A stretch of 64,000 nucleotides of DNA from Bacteroidales bacterium (GCA_017480245.1 JAFVBA010000003.1:1-64000), one strand, 5' to 3'; positions 52,284-60,156 are shown, numbered from the stretch's first letter. Notes: generated from the letters alone by a model not told the origin. Numbers and translations: made by a program.

Positions 52284-53381
52284 ATGACAAAAAACAAAAA
52301 TCTATCGGTCATTGACTACGATGACTTGCAATCCAAAACTATGGATTGGCTACGTTTTCCGCTTATGGTTGCGGTTTGTTCCATTCATGTGTCTCATCAA
52401 GTCCTCATTGATATGCATCCTTCCGTTGCGGCACATAGTGTTTATTTTCTTATCTCTCAAGTTTTAGCCAGATTGGCTGTTCCGTTATTCTTTATCATAA
52501 GCGGTTATTACTTCTTCTACAATAAAAAAGGTAACGAATGCATTTTCAACAAAGAAACCTACATCGCAAAACTCAAAAAACGCCTCAGAACACTACTTAT
52601 GCCTTATTTATTCTGGAATTTTGTCATATTATGCATTTACTTTGTAGGAAAATTATACTTAGAACACACATTTATGTCCATTTCAGAGATATTATCTGCA
52701 TTTTGCTATTATAATGGCAATTATAACACAATTGCTGTTCAATTTTGGTTTATTCGGGATTTGATGATTGTGTGCATTATTTCTCCTATACTTTATTTTC
52801 TTCTAAAGAAAGGTAAATTGCTGACAATATTAGCGTTTTTTGCGTTATGGATTTCGCCTGTAAAATGGTCCCCTGTACCAATGGTTGCCATATTTTTCTT
52901 TTCTTTGGGAGCATATTTCAGTATCAACGGCAAAAATATCATTCAAGAAATTGCAAGGTTGCCGAAAATCCCGTTGTATGCGGTTGCTTTCATATTGATG
53001 GTTGTTGATTTGATAATAAACGAGCCGCCTGCAACAACCGTCCATAGCGCTGCAAACAACACTTATATTCACAACATTTTCATACTATTCGGCATTGCTG
53101 CGGTACTGAATATCATCGCCGAATGTTTCCGTGTCGGCAAACTGAAAAGCGCCAATAAGCAATTGGCAAACGCTTCTTTCTTTTTGTTTGCCGTTCATCT
53201 GTTACCGTTAGGTGTCATTTTCAACAAATTACCTGCAAAATTTCTGCCGCATAACGATTTCACATTCTTGCTGATATATCTTCTTTCCGTTCCGTTAGTT
53301 GCCATTATTTCCGTTTGGGTTTATAAGTTTTTGAAACGCTATTTCCCGAGAATTACCGCAATAATCACTGGTGGCAGATAA
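52284..53381 (+). CDS. Acyltransferase 3 family membrane protein
   Basis: The ATG at 52284 (MTKNKNLSVIDYDDL) is preferred to a TTG at 52263. The 365-residue protein has about ten membrane helices. The family's N-terminal block is present: MDWLRFPLMVAVCSIHVSHQ, with the conserved His, and LARLAVPLFFIISGYYFF. PYLFWNFVILCIYF and FWFIRDLMIVCIISPILYF follow. Such proteins O-acetylate or otherwise acylate surface sugars at the inner membrane. It stands alone, so the acceptor is unknown. Confidence 0.88.
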   Translation: MTKNKNLSVIDYDDLQSKTMDWLRFPLMVAVCSIHVSHQVLIDMHPSVAAHSVYFLISQVLARLAVPLFFIISGYYFFYNKKGNECIFNKETYIAKLKKRLRTLLMPYLFWNFVILCIYFVGKLYLEHTFMSISEILSAFCYYNGNYNTIAVQFWFIRDLMIVCIISPILYFLLKKGKLLTILAFFALWISPVKWSPVPMVAIFFFSLGAYFSINGKNIIQEIARLPKIPLYAVAFILMVVDLIINEPPATTVHSAANNTYIHNIFILFGIAAVLNIIAECFRVGKLKSANKQLANASFFLFAVHLLPLGVIFNKLPAKFLPHNDFTFLLIYLLSVPLVAIISVWVYKFLKRYFPRITAIITGGR

Positions 53382-53403
53382 GAAAAGAGAATAAAGATAT
53401 CCG

Positions 53404-53482
53404 AAAGTATCGCAGTTTAAAGCGAAAAAACTCCAAAATTATCGCACTTTAGAAGACAAAAATTTGAAAAGTATCGCAGTTT
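53404..53482. repeat. Three direct repeats with exact 32-base period
   Basis: AAAGTATCGCAGTTT at 53404, AAATTATCGCACTTT at 53436 and AAAGTATCGCAGTTT at 53468 are separated by two 17-base A-rich spacers that resemble each other. It lies between convergent genes. Confidence 0.75.
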
Positions 53483-53509
53483 GGGATTTTGTATTGAGGT
53501 TTTATTGTT

Positions 53510-53962
53510 TTAATATGTACTTGCTTGGGATTTGTATTGCAACCAAATGCCGTCTTTTTTGATAAACCAAAATTTTAATTGCAAATTCCAAGTGTGTTTG
53601 CCGCCACCGAAGACCGCAGCAGTTACTTTGCTCTGCCCTGTCAGGATTGCAGTATCGCCGTTAATGGAAACATCCGAATTTTCGTGCAGGGCACTGTAAT
53701 AATTAAGCGTTCCGTCAGCAATACACCGCAAATAAGTCTGTTTATCCTGCCTAATACCCGTCATATGTATCAAAACAAAATCGTCAGTCATCAACTTACT
53801 TAAATTAGCTGTATCTTTACTGACCATATATGAGTACATATCCTTATAACTTTGCAAAATAATCTCTTTATCCGTCATTTCCTTGTCATTTATTTGCGTC
53901 TTGCTTTGAGAACTGGCGATAAAACCCAAACAACTCAACACAATAAAAACGTATTTTTTCAT
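53510..53962 (-). CDS. Exported SnoaL/DUF4440-like protein
   Basis: The 150-residue protein has a signal peptide (MKKYVFIVLSCLGFIASSQS). An NTF2-like cone fold follows: ILQSYKDMYSYMVSKDTANLSKLMTDDFVLIHMTG, then DVSINGDTAILTGQSKVTA and WNLQLKFWFIKKDGIWLQYKSQAS. Such proteins bind small hydrophobic ligands or act as isomerases; no catalytic residue can be named. It is monocistronic in the redox region. Confidence 0.75.
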   Translation of the reverse strand: MKKYVFIVLSCLGFIASSQSKTQINDKEMTDKEIILQSYKDMYSYMVSKDTANLSKLMTDDFVLIHMTGIRQDKQTYLRCIADGTLNYYSALHENSDVSINGDTAILTGQSKVTAAVFGGGKHTWNLQLKFWFIKKDGIWLQYKSQASTY

Positions 53963-54062
53963 TTTGTAAAAATAAGATAATTATTCAGATAATTTAATAC
54001 CAATATCGCAGTTATAAACAGGGTTATGTGTTTATCCTCTTTGTAATTAAGTAGATTATTAC

Positions 54063-54070
54063 TATTTTTG
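54063..54070 (+). promoter_or_regulatory. -7 box for the FMN reductase gene
   Basis: TATTTTTG, 36 bases before the start codon. Confidence 0.55.
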
Positions 54071-54105
54071 CAAACCGAATAATCACAATTAAAAGGAACA
54101 ATATA

Positions 54106-54735
54106 ATGAAAGTATTAATTATTAACGGTTCTCCGAACAAAGAAGGCTGTACTTATACGGCGTTGAAGGAGATTGAAGGCGTTTTGAACGCAAATAACAT
54201 TGACACGGAGTGGGTTTATTTGGGCAAAAAGTCCGTTGCAGGTTGCATAGCATGTTTTTATTGCAAAGAACACGGACATTGTTTCCAACAGGATACCGTT
54301 CAGGATTTGCAAAAGCGCGTTTCGGAGTTTGACGGTCTGATTGTAGGCTCACCTGTTTATTATTCAGGGCCGACAGGTCAGATAATTTCGTTCTTAGACC
54401 GCTTATTCTTCGGAGGATTTCAGGCAATGATGCAAAGAAAACCTGCTTGCGCTGTCGTAAGTTGCCGCCGCGGAGGAGCAAGTGCGACATTTGAACAATT
54501 GAATCAATATTTCACTATATCAAATATGCCAATTGTTTCTTCGCAATACTGGAATAGTGTCCATGGATTCACACCTGAGGACGTCAGAAAGGACGAAGAA
54601 GGATTGCAAACCATGAGAACGTTGGGACAGAATATGACTTATCTTTTGCGTCTTCAAGAATTAGGGAAGCAGCACGGCATAACACGTCCCGAATACGAGC
54701 AAACAATTTATACAGACTTCATGACAGGAAAATAA
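54106..54735 (+). CDS. Flavodoxin-fold NAD(P)H-dependent FMN reductase
   Basis: The 209-residue protein starts KVLIINGSPNKEGCTYTALKEI, the phosphate-binding loop of NADPH-dependent FMN reductases. GCIACFYCKEHGHCFQQD is a cysteine-rich block like that of iron-sulfur flavoproteins. GLIVGSPVYYSGPTGQIISFLDR contacts flavin. It would pass electrons between NAD(P)H, flavin and an acceptor in the cytoplasm. It ends at a palindromic terminator. Confidence 0.88.
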   Translation: MKVLIINGSPNKEGCTYTALKEIEGVLNANNIDTEWVYLGKKSVAGCIACFYCKEHGHCFQQDTVQDLQKRVSEFDGLIVGSPVYYSGPTGQIISFLDRLFFGGFQAMMQRKPACAVVSCRRGGASATFEQLNQYFTISNMPIVSSQYWNSVHGFTPEDVRKDEEGLQTMRTLGQNMTYLLRLQELGKQHGITRPEYEQTIYTDFMTGK

Positions 54736-54763
54736 ACGAAGAGAATTTTGCATTCTTTTCACA

Positions 54764-54802
54764 GATTAGAAAATTCTAATGCGACATTAGAGTTTTCTAA
54801 TC
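54764..54802 (+). terminator. Two-tier palindromic terminator
   Basis: Outer stem GATTAGAAAA/TTTTCTAATC encloses a second stem CTAATG/CATTAG with loop CGA; CGCTTTTTACC follows on the plus strand. Confidence 0.7.
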
Positions 54803-54862
54803 GCTTTTTACCGTCTTGAAGTGTGAAGCCATAGTAATTTTACAACTCAAAACAAAATTACT

Positions 54863-54970
54863 ATGCGAAAATACATTTTTATAATAACGATGTTGTGTTG
54901 CAATGAGGAGTTTTGTCAAATCCAAATGTCTGTTTATAACAACCAGACGCCGTTTAAACGTGCTTTTTGA
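54863..54970 (+). pseudogene. Possible remnant of a secreted protein gene
   Basis: A 35-codon frame begins MRKYIFIITMLCCNEEFCQ, like the start of an exported protein, and then stops (TGA 54968-54970) inside the region of the OYE fragment, in another frame. It may be the 5' end of a lost gene. It is too short to assign. Confidence 0.3.
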
Positions 54971-55373
54971 AAACAATACCGCAATTAAGCAAATTCAAAC
55001 GGAGAAAGAAAGTATGCAAATCTGCAAACATTGTGTAGAAAAAGGTGTTGATTCTATTGAAGTGAGCGGTAACGGGATTTCATTAGTAGGAATAAACGAG
55101 GCATATTTTTTAGATTTTGCAAAAAAACTTGCTGATGAAGTTTCCATACCTATAATTCTTGTAGGAGGACACCGAAGTATTAACAATATGAATCAAATAC
55201 TCCATTCAATGGATATTTCTTTTCTTTCCATGTCCCGACCATTGATTTGCGAACCTTTTCTTGTGAAGCGGTGGCAGGAAAACGAACTGACACCGTCAAA
55301 ATGTATATCTTGCAATAGTTGTTATTCCACATTCGCCCATAGATGTATCTTTAAAAAAACACTACAGAATTAA
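54903..55373 (+). pseudogene. Old Yellow Enzyme family NADH:flavin oxidoreductase, C-terminal fragment
   Basis: From about residue 20 this 156-residue frame matches the second half of OYE-like oxidoreductases. It reads CVEKGVDSIEVSGNG, YFLDFAKKLADEVSIPIILVGGHRS with the flavin phosphate site, then FLSMSRPLICEPFLVKRWQ and CISCNSCYSTFAHRCIF with the iron-sulfur-type cysteines seen in 2,4-dienoyl-CoA reductase relatives. The N-terminal half of the barrel, with substrate and flavin contacts, is missing. The gene is therefore a remnant, not a working reductase. Confidence 0.8.
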
Positions 55374-55539
55374 ATAATCTTATCTTACTATTATTAATTA
55401 TAAACATACAACTATATTTGATATTAGATAAGTGAGATTTTATTGTTTTCTTATCTCACATTAATTAGATGAAAGCAGCTTCTTGGAGAGAAACATGCGA
55501 CAAGATAACAGTAACGTGTGAAAAGATAAAAATAATATC

Positions 55540-55582
55540 GGATAAAAAATTACTAATATCAATGATTAGTAAATTTTTATCC
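55540..55582. repeat. AT-rich hairpin between convergent genes
   Basis: GGATAAAAAATTACTAAT (55540) pairs over 18 bases, with one or two mismatches, with ATTAGTAAATTTTTATCC ending at 55582. It could terminate the NmrA-like gene or the OYE remnant. A further short stem GTGAGAT/ATCTCAC lies at 55432-55459. Confidence 0.6.
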
Positions 55583-55645
55583 AACTTTAATTTTGGGATT
55601 TCTTAATCCGTGATTTTGTTATTTGATTTAACTGTTTTCTTGCGT

Positions 55646-56299
55646 TTAGTAGCCGATGGTAAATCTCTCTTGGTGGTGATTTTCCTGTTCCAACTCATCT
55701 ACCATTGCCATTGCGTAGTCCTGAACCGAGATATGCGAATTGCCTTGTGCATCAACAATCAAATCATCTTTGCCCAAACGGAACTGTCCCGTGCGTTTGC
55801 CGTCGTTATCAAACGCTCCCGCAGGCGAAAAGAACGTCCAGTCAATTTCTTTTTCGTTCATAAGGGTGTTAAGATAGAAATCACCCAAAGGACGCACGCC
55901 TCCCATAATCTCCTCAGGGATAACGCCCGAATCAACTACGCGAAGATAAGGAGCACAGTACAAAGTACCAGCACCGCCTACGATTAAAAGACGCTCAACT
56001 CCGCTGTTCTTGGCAGCAAGAAGTATCTTCGGATAAATTTCTTCAATAAGCGTTGCAATATTCGGGTTAGTCCAACCAGGATTGTACGCACTTATCACGG
56101 CATCTTTGCCTTTCATTAAATTGGTTAGAGATTCCACGTCAGCAACATCACCTTTTACTACCGTTACATTGTCGTTTGCCTGCAATTTCTCAGGGTTTCT
56201 TACCAATGCGGTTACATTGTGTCCTCTTGAAACTAATTCCTGCAAGATTGCCGAGCCTACAAATCCCGTTGCTCCGATTAATAAAACATTTTTTGCCAT
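55646..56299 (-). CDS. NAD(P)-binding NmrA-like protein
   Basis: The 217-residue protein starts VLLIGATGFVGSAILQELVSRGHNVTALVRNPEKL, the G-x-x-G-x-x-G dinucleotide site of atypical SDR proteins. No Y-x3-K catalytic pair is clear. VERLLIVGGAGTLYCAP and DWTFFSPAGAFDNDGKRTG are typical of the NmrA/YwnB group, which often senses or reduces NAD(P)-linked substrates. It has its own -7 box. Confidence 0.85.
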   Translation of the reverse strand: MAKNVLLIGATGFVGSAILQELVSRGHNVTALVRNPEKLQANDNVTVVKGDVADVESLTNLMKGKDAVISAYNPGWTNPNIATLIEEIYPKILLAAKNSGVERLLIVGGAGTLYCAPYLRVVDSGVIPEEIMGGVRPLGDFYLNTLMNEKEIDWTFFSPAGAFDNDGKRTGQFRLGKDDLIVDAQGNSHISVQDYAMAMVDELEQENHHQERFTIGY

Positions 56300-56383
56300 A
56301 ATTTTGTCTCCTTATATTTTAATTTGTTATTACTAATTCTTGTTTTGCCATCAGATAATTTAGTTTCATCTGATTCCCGAGTG

Positions 56384-56391
56384 CAAAATTA
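56384..56391 (-). promoter_or_regulatory. -7 box for the NmrA-like gene
   Basis: TAATTTTG on the minus strand, about 85 bases before the start codon. Confidence 0.5.
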
Positions 56392-56467
56392 CAGCTGTTT
56401 TCTCACCTAAAGATTGTAATTTTCCGCAAAAGAATTGTAAAATCACGGTTATGTCAATTTTTCTTTG

Positions 56468-56475
56468 TACTTTTG
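56468..56475 (+). promoter_or_regulatory. -7 box of the candidate RNA at 56.5 kb
   Basis: TACTTTTG on the plus strand; the expected start near 56482 coincides with the first hairpin of the structured region. Confidence 0.5.
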
Positions 56476-56480
56476 CAAAT

Positions 56481-56750
56481 GCTTATCGGGTGATAAGCGG
56501 AAGCGTTATGCTTATTTATAATTGTATTAGAAAAAGCCTGAGAAACTTTGAAAACAATTATAACTTAGTAGTAATGTAATCGCCATCTGTGGCGTGAATT
56601 TCTACTATAATTATATCTTTTTTCAAAGGTTATTTCTCAGGTACCATCTAATAGAGGTATAAATTCAGTATTAGTGGTTTCACGCTTTCTTTTTATAATT
56701 AAATATAGGTCGGAGGAGCGACCTTTCCTTTGAAACCATAGGAAAAAGTT
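56481..56750 (+). ncRNA. Candidate structured non-coding RNA or long leader
   Basis: There are three stem-loop domains in about 260 bases behind a -7 box. Hairpin 1 is GCTTATC/GATAAGC (56481-56497). Domain 2 spans 56537-56641: CCTGAGAAA/TTTCTCAGG and CTTTGAAAA/TTTTCAAAG at the base, then AATTATA/TATAATT and an apical CGCCA-TCTG-TGGCG. Domain 3 is TGGTTTCA/TGAAACCA (56675-56738), enclosing GGTCG-GAGGAG-CGACC, which puts a ribosome-site-like GAGGAG in a loop. I do not recognise it as a known RNA family. It could be a 5' leader of the small membrane protein gene. Confidence 0.5.
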
Positions 56751-56757
56751 GATTAAG

Positions 56758-56919
56758 ATGGGTAAAATATTGTTGGGAATATATGGAGCATCAACACAAA
56801 TTGCAGCCTTTATCTTTCTGATTCAAATGATAGAAGAGGATAAATGGTGGCAAATACTCTTTATTGACCCTATCATAAGTGAATTAAAAGGTCTTGTATG
56901 GCCATTATTTGTTTTATAA
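56758..56919 (+). CDS. Small membrane protein, 53 residues
   Basis: ATG 56758 begins MGKILLGIYGASTQIAAFIFL, a hydrophobic helix. A polar stretch IEEDKWW and a second hydrophobic end ISELKGLVWPLFVL follow. Two short membrane segments are possible. It starts directly after the candidate RNA and 17 bases before a lipoprotein start, in what looks like one unit. I know no family. It may be a real small protein or chance. Confidence 0.45.
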   Translation: MGKILLGIYGASTQIAAFIFLIQMIEEDKWWQILFIDPIISELKGLVWPLFVL

Positions 56920-56936
56920 ACCTCAAAGAACGAGCC

Positions 56937-57614
56937 ATGAAAAAAATTATAGTATTACTTGGGGCATTTTTGACAATGACAGTATTTAATTCCTGTTCTA
57001 AACAGGACAATTCTGTAATACAAACAGAACAATCAAAAAAGATAGAACAGACAGAGAAAACTGAAAAATCTAATATTCCTGAAGGGTGGGCAGATGGACA
57101 AGTTAAGGAGTATCAAGGTAAAGATAAGAAAGAACAAAATGTCTTGAGACAAACAAAATCGTATTATAGTGCAATATTAACAGGAGATATAGAAAATGCT
57201 TCTCACTACGTTTTTGAAGATTGTATTTCTTACGATCAAAAACATTATTTTCAAGAGTTAAGTAATGATGAAGTTCTCTATAACTTTCTTAAGGAAGCCT
57301 CCACTGAGGCTATAAAATTACAAGAAATTTTCAAAAAAAGAGGGCTTTATGCAGAAATAATAAATGTAAGTATAGGACCTAAAGTAGATTCTAATGAATA
57401 TTTACTCTACGTCATAAATGCTGTTGCACAAGTTTCATTAAATAAGAGTGATGGTACTGAAGCGTATATTCATTCAGCTGACACTGATGCATCTCTAGCT
57501 ATTTCCTTTGATAACGGAAAAACTTGGAAATTTATGGCTATAAATGAAGATACGCCTAATATATTAAGAATGCGTTTTAGTGAAGATATTATTAATAAAA
57601 TTATGGGATATTAA
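56937..57614 (+). CDS. Uncharacterised lipoprotein
   Basis: Start ATG 56937 (MKKIIVLLGAFLTMTVFNSCSKQDN) gives a lipoprotein signal with lipobox VFNSC; the open frame upstream to 56898 is ignored. The mature part has about 205 residues: a Lys/Glu-rich linker to about residue 60, then QTKSYYSAILTGDIENASHYVFEDCISY and a beta-rich end (DASLAISFDNGKTWKFMAINED). The latter resembles the NTF2-like fold of DUF4440-type proteins, but this is weak. It is followed by a second lipoprotein and an orphan gene. Confidence 0.7.
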   Translation: MKKIIVLLGAFLTMTVFNSCSKQDNSVIQTEQSKKIEQTEKTEKSNIPEGWADGQVKEYQGKDKKEQNVLRQTKSYYSAILTGDIENASHYVFEDCISYDQKHYFQELSNDEVLYNFLKEASTEAIKLQEIFKKRGLYAEIINVSIGPKVDSNEYLLYVINAVAQVSLNKSDGTEAYIHSADTDASLAISFDNGKTWKFMAINEDTPNILRMRFSEDIINKIMGY

Positions 57615-57690
57615 TAAATCATTATATAAATTTAGAAACTTTTCTATAATTATCTTAAAAGAATTTAAAAGTTCTATCAGAAAAGTTTTG

Positions 57691-57698
57691 TAACTTTG
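57691..57698 (+). promoter_or_regulatory. -7 box for the second lipoprotein gene
   Basis: TAACTTTG, 48 bases before the start codon. Confidence 0.55.
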
Positions 57699-57745
57699 TA
57701 GTAGTAAATTACAAAGTAGAGATAATATTAAAAAAACATAAAACC

Positions 57746-58246
57746 ATGAAAAGAATAGTAACAGTATTAGAGTGTGTTGTTGCGGCTATTTGTTTTTCTT
57801 CGTGCAACAAATCAAACAATACACAAGTAGCAAGTGATAAAAATAAACAAGATACGGTTCGCAGGGTATGGCTGCAACGAGATTATTCGGGAGATGATAC
57901 AATAACGGAAAAAGATATTGTTAATCCCGAAGAGTTATTCAAGGAAGAAATATCAAATTACCCTGCTACGTTTGTCATAACAGATGATATGGCAGACGAG
58001 ATATTAGATATCTTCCCAAATGCAAATAATTATGATATCTGTTCTTTGTTTAATTGGCACAACAAGGCTACTAAAGGTTTTGTTAAGTTTTTTGATTCTA
58101 TTTATCCAAATCAGAAGTTAAGTAAATATAAGAAAGTTGAGCATATCTTAAGCGGAACAAGGTCTAATATTTATTATAGAACAGAAAATATTTTGAATTA
58201 TTACTGCACACTGTATGGAATGGTTGGCGAAACCAAGAGTGTATGA
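57746..58246 (+). CDS. Uncharacterised lipoprotein
   Basis: The 166-residue protein begins MKRIVTVLECVVAAICFSSCNKSNN, with lipobox CFSSC. The mature part holds RRVWLQRDYSGDDTITEKDIVNPEELF and a helical centre (MADEILDIFPNANNYDICSLFNWHN). I do not recognise it. It has its own promoter and runs into the following orphan gene with a 15-base gap. Confidence 0.65.
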   Translation: MKRIVTVLECVVAAICFSSCNKSNNTQVASDKNKQDTVRRVWLQRDYSGDDTITEKDIVNPEELFKEEISNYPATFVITDDMADEILDIFPNANNYDICSLFNWHNKATKGFVKFFDSIYPNQKLSKYKKVEHILSGTRSNIYYRTENILNYYCTLYGMVGETKSV

Positions 58247-58261
58247 AATAAGGATAGTTTA

Positions 58262-58786
58262 ATGATAAATGAAATTAAAGCGTGGCAGATTCTGAATAAG
58301 TTTCTTGATAAGTATATTGATAATTCTGTTTCAATTGCTTATTATTCAGGAACCGAAGTGTATACTGAAATTGTATTTGATGAAACAATCATTCTTAAAA
58401 GTCGTTTAATGGATTTACAAAGAATAAATACAATCTATCAACATCAGAAGTATACACCATATAAACTAATACAATCGTCAAGAAAGGCTATTAAAAATAA
58501 CTTTGAAACGACATTGAAAAAGCGAACTAAGGATATTATCGCTAAAAGTAAAGAAATGGTCAATGAAGAATATTACAACTACACGAAATCTGATGACAGA
58601 AAAACGATAAAGACTATAAAGCAAGATGAAGTCAATGTATTAAATGCACTGAATGATTGGCTTAATGTCAGAGATTCAATAAAAAATACTTTCAATGATG
58701 ACAAAGACAAGCAGAACTTTCTAAAGAGTGCAACAGAACTATTAGACGGTATAACCGAATCAATATCTTGCCCAACGCATGGATAA
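58262..58786 (+). CDS. Orphan helical protein
   Basis: The 174-residue protein has no signal peptide and no membrane helix. It is mostly charged helix (SRKAIKNNFETTLKKRTKDIIAKSKEMVNEEYYNY and NDWLNVRDSIKNTFNDDKDKQNFLKSATELL). It ends ESISCPTHG. There is no convincing family. Placement 15 bases after the lipoprotein suggests co-expression. The Lys/Asn-rich codon make-up is like the two genes before it and unlike the housekeeping genes, which hints at acquisition. Confidence 0.6.
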   Translation: MINEIKAWQILNKFLDKYIDNSVSIAYYSGTEVYTEIVFDETIILKSRLMDLQRINTIYQHQKYTPYKLIQSSRKAIKNNFETTLKKRTKDIIAKSKEMVNEEYYNYTKSDDRKTIKTIKQDEVNVLNALNDWLNVRDSIKNTFNDDKDKQNFLKSATELLDGITESISCPTHG

Positions 58787-58808
58787 TAAAATAAAAATTT
58801 CACTCACA

Positions 58809-58854
58809 CAGTGCAATTTTTAGCGAAATTCTGCACTATGGCAGTGCAATTTTT
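58809..58854. repeat. Short repeat CAGTGCAATTTTT, two copies 33 bases apart
   Basis: Copies at 58809-58821 and 58842-58854, with an inverted CTGCACT between them (58831-58837), so the middle one can pair with either side. It lies between convergent genes. Confidence 0.6.
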
Positions 58855-58892
58855 GATTTTGATTTGTGAATTTGTGGTAAGGAGATCTCTTT

Positions 58893-59720
58893 TTATGCTT
58901 TGCTGTTCTTAAATTGCAGGGGTGTTTTGTGAGTTTGTTTTTTGAACCAGTTGGAAAAATTGGAGGTGTCGTCAAATCCAAGATTGAAGGCTATTTCTTT
59001 GGCGGACAGGGTGTCAAAACGCAGCAGTCTTTTGGCTTCTAACAGCAGGCGGTTGTTGATATACGTCTTTAAAGTCAGGTTACACGCCGTTTTTACCTCC
59101 TTTGCCAAACGGTTTTCGCTCACTCCCAATTGTCCGACATAGAAATCAATGTTGCGGTTGGCGGTAAAATTCTTTTCAACCAAGTTAAAAAATTGTTTAG
59201 CAATGTTCGTAGCAAACGGGCGTGTGATTTGACAAAACTCTCTTTCGCATTGAAGCAGCAAAACTCTCAAAAGACTTTGGCAAACAGTGGATTGGTAGTT
59301 ATCTTTTGCGGATTGCAATTCATTTTCCAGCAACGAAAAAATCTGTTTTGTAGAATTTACGTCTGTCTTTACCGTTCTTGACGGATTGGCAAGAGACAAA
59401 AATTCGGCGGAATATAAAAACGAGGCGTCATTTTCACTGATTGCAAATAAGTTATAAGTAAAAAGAATCATCTTTCCGCTGTATGTATCGGAGAAATCAA
59501 ACTCGCATACTTGGTTCGGAAGAATTACGAAAATATCACCTGCATCAAGCGTAACATCTTGGAAATCTATCTTAAAATTGCCCTGTCCCGTTTCCACGAA
59601 AAGCAATTCAAAGAAAGTGGTGCGGTGAGCCACGGGAAAGATTTTAGTAGAGCGTTTATCCTTTCCGAGAGTTTTTATCTCAATTTCTAATGCCGACGGT
59701 TTAAAATCGTAAGTTTTCAT
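58893..59720 (-). CDS. AraC family transcriptional regulator
   Basis: The 275-residue protein has an N-terminal cupin-like sensing domain (FFELLFVETGQGNFKIDFQDVTLDAGDIFVILPNQVCEFDF). The C-terminal AraC DNA-binding domain has two helix-turn-helix units: FYVGQLGVSENRLAKEVKTACNLTLKTYINNRLLLEAKRLL and SAKEIAFNLGFDDTSNFSNWFKKQTHKTPLQFK. It is divergent from the DUF362 pseudogene and lies among redox genes, so it may control them. The ligand is unknown. Confidence 0.9.
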   Translation of the reverse strand: MKTYDFKPSALEIEIKTLGKDKRSTKIFPVAHRTTFFELLFVETGQGNFKIDFQDVTLDAGDIFVILPNQVCEFDFSDTYSGKMILFTYNLFAISENDASFLYSAEFLSLANPSRTVKTDVNSTKQIFSLLENELQSAKDNYQSTVCQSLLRVLLLQCEREFCQITRPFATNIAKQFFNLVEKNFTANRNIDFYVGQLGVSENRLAKEVKTACNLTLKTYINNRLLLEAKRLLRFDTLSAKEIAFNLGFDDTSNFSNWFKKQTHKTPLQFKNSKA

Positions 59721-59743
59721 ATCGTTTTGCCATTATCCATTTG

Positions 59744-59751
59744 CAAAATTA
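59744..59751 (-). promoter_or_regulatory. -7 box for the AraC gene
   Basis: TAATTTTG on the minus strand, about 24 bases before the start codon. Confidence 0.55.
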
Positions 59752-59869
59752 AGTAAATCTCCGCAATTTATTCAAAAATTACCGATTTATAATACAAAAT
59801 AAGGTTGTTTATACCCACCTCAACGCATCTTTATTACGAATATTCAACGCAGAAATTAATATTAAAAAA

Positions 59870-59985
59870 TTCTTTTCACATAATGATTTTGAAAAACCTG
59901 GGTATTTTTATCAAAAAACCTATGTTTTTGAATTAAAAAACCAGGGTTTTTCACTCAAAATACATAGGTTTTTTAAAATTAATAT
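59870..59985 (-). repeat. Four-module interleaved repeat, family B copy 3 (inverted)
   Basis: Read on the minus strand the modules run CCTATG, CCCTGG, CATAGG, CCCAGG, the same order as copy 1, with shared joints such as GATAAAAATACC and TTTTTCAAAAT. Complementarity is again 1 with 3 and 2 with 4, the latter now imperfect. The remaining spacer 59986-60125 holds only AT-rich sequence. Confidence 0.8.
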
Positions 59986-60125
59986 GAGAAAAGGATAGAA
60001 TAATATTTGATTACACGAAAACAATGTTCTCAAAAACAATATTAAACAGTAGAAATAATGTAGTAAAATATAATAACAATAAAATAAAGAGCGATATTGG
60101 TATCTGCTTTTCAATATAAGTTGTA

Positions 60126-60133
60126 TAATTTTG
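60126..60133 (+). promoter_or_regulatory. -7 box for the DUF362 pseudogene
   Basis: TAATTTTG, 24 bases before the ATA that stands in place of a start codon. Confidence 0.55.
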
Positions 60134-60156
60134 TAAAAACAAAAAATTTAACAGCG

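Noticed and set aside
53404-53482. Possible minimal CRISPR array (15-base repeats, 17-base spacers)
   Set aside because: Only three units, the repeat is too short, the spacers resemble each other, and no cas genes are in the window.
56535-56570. CTGAGA...TTTGAA resembling a thiamine pyrophosphate riboswitch
   Set aside because: The other conserved blocks of that riboswitch (GGGGTGC, CCTGATCTGG-like) are absent and no thiamine gene follows.
56597-56606. AATTTCTACT, the start of Cas12a-type direct repeats
   Set aside because: It occurs once, lacks the GTAGAT partner in the right place, and is explained as one arm of the long stem in the candidate RNA.
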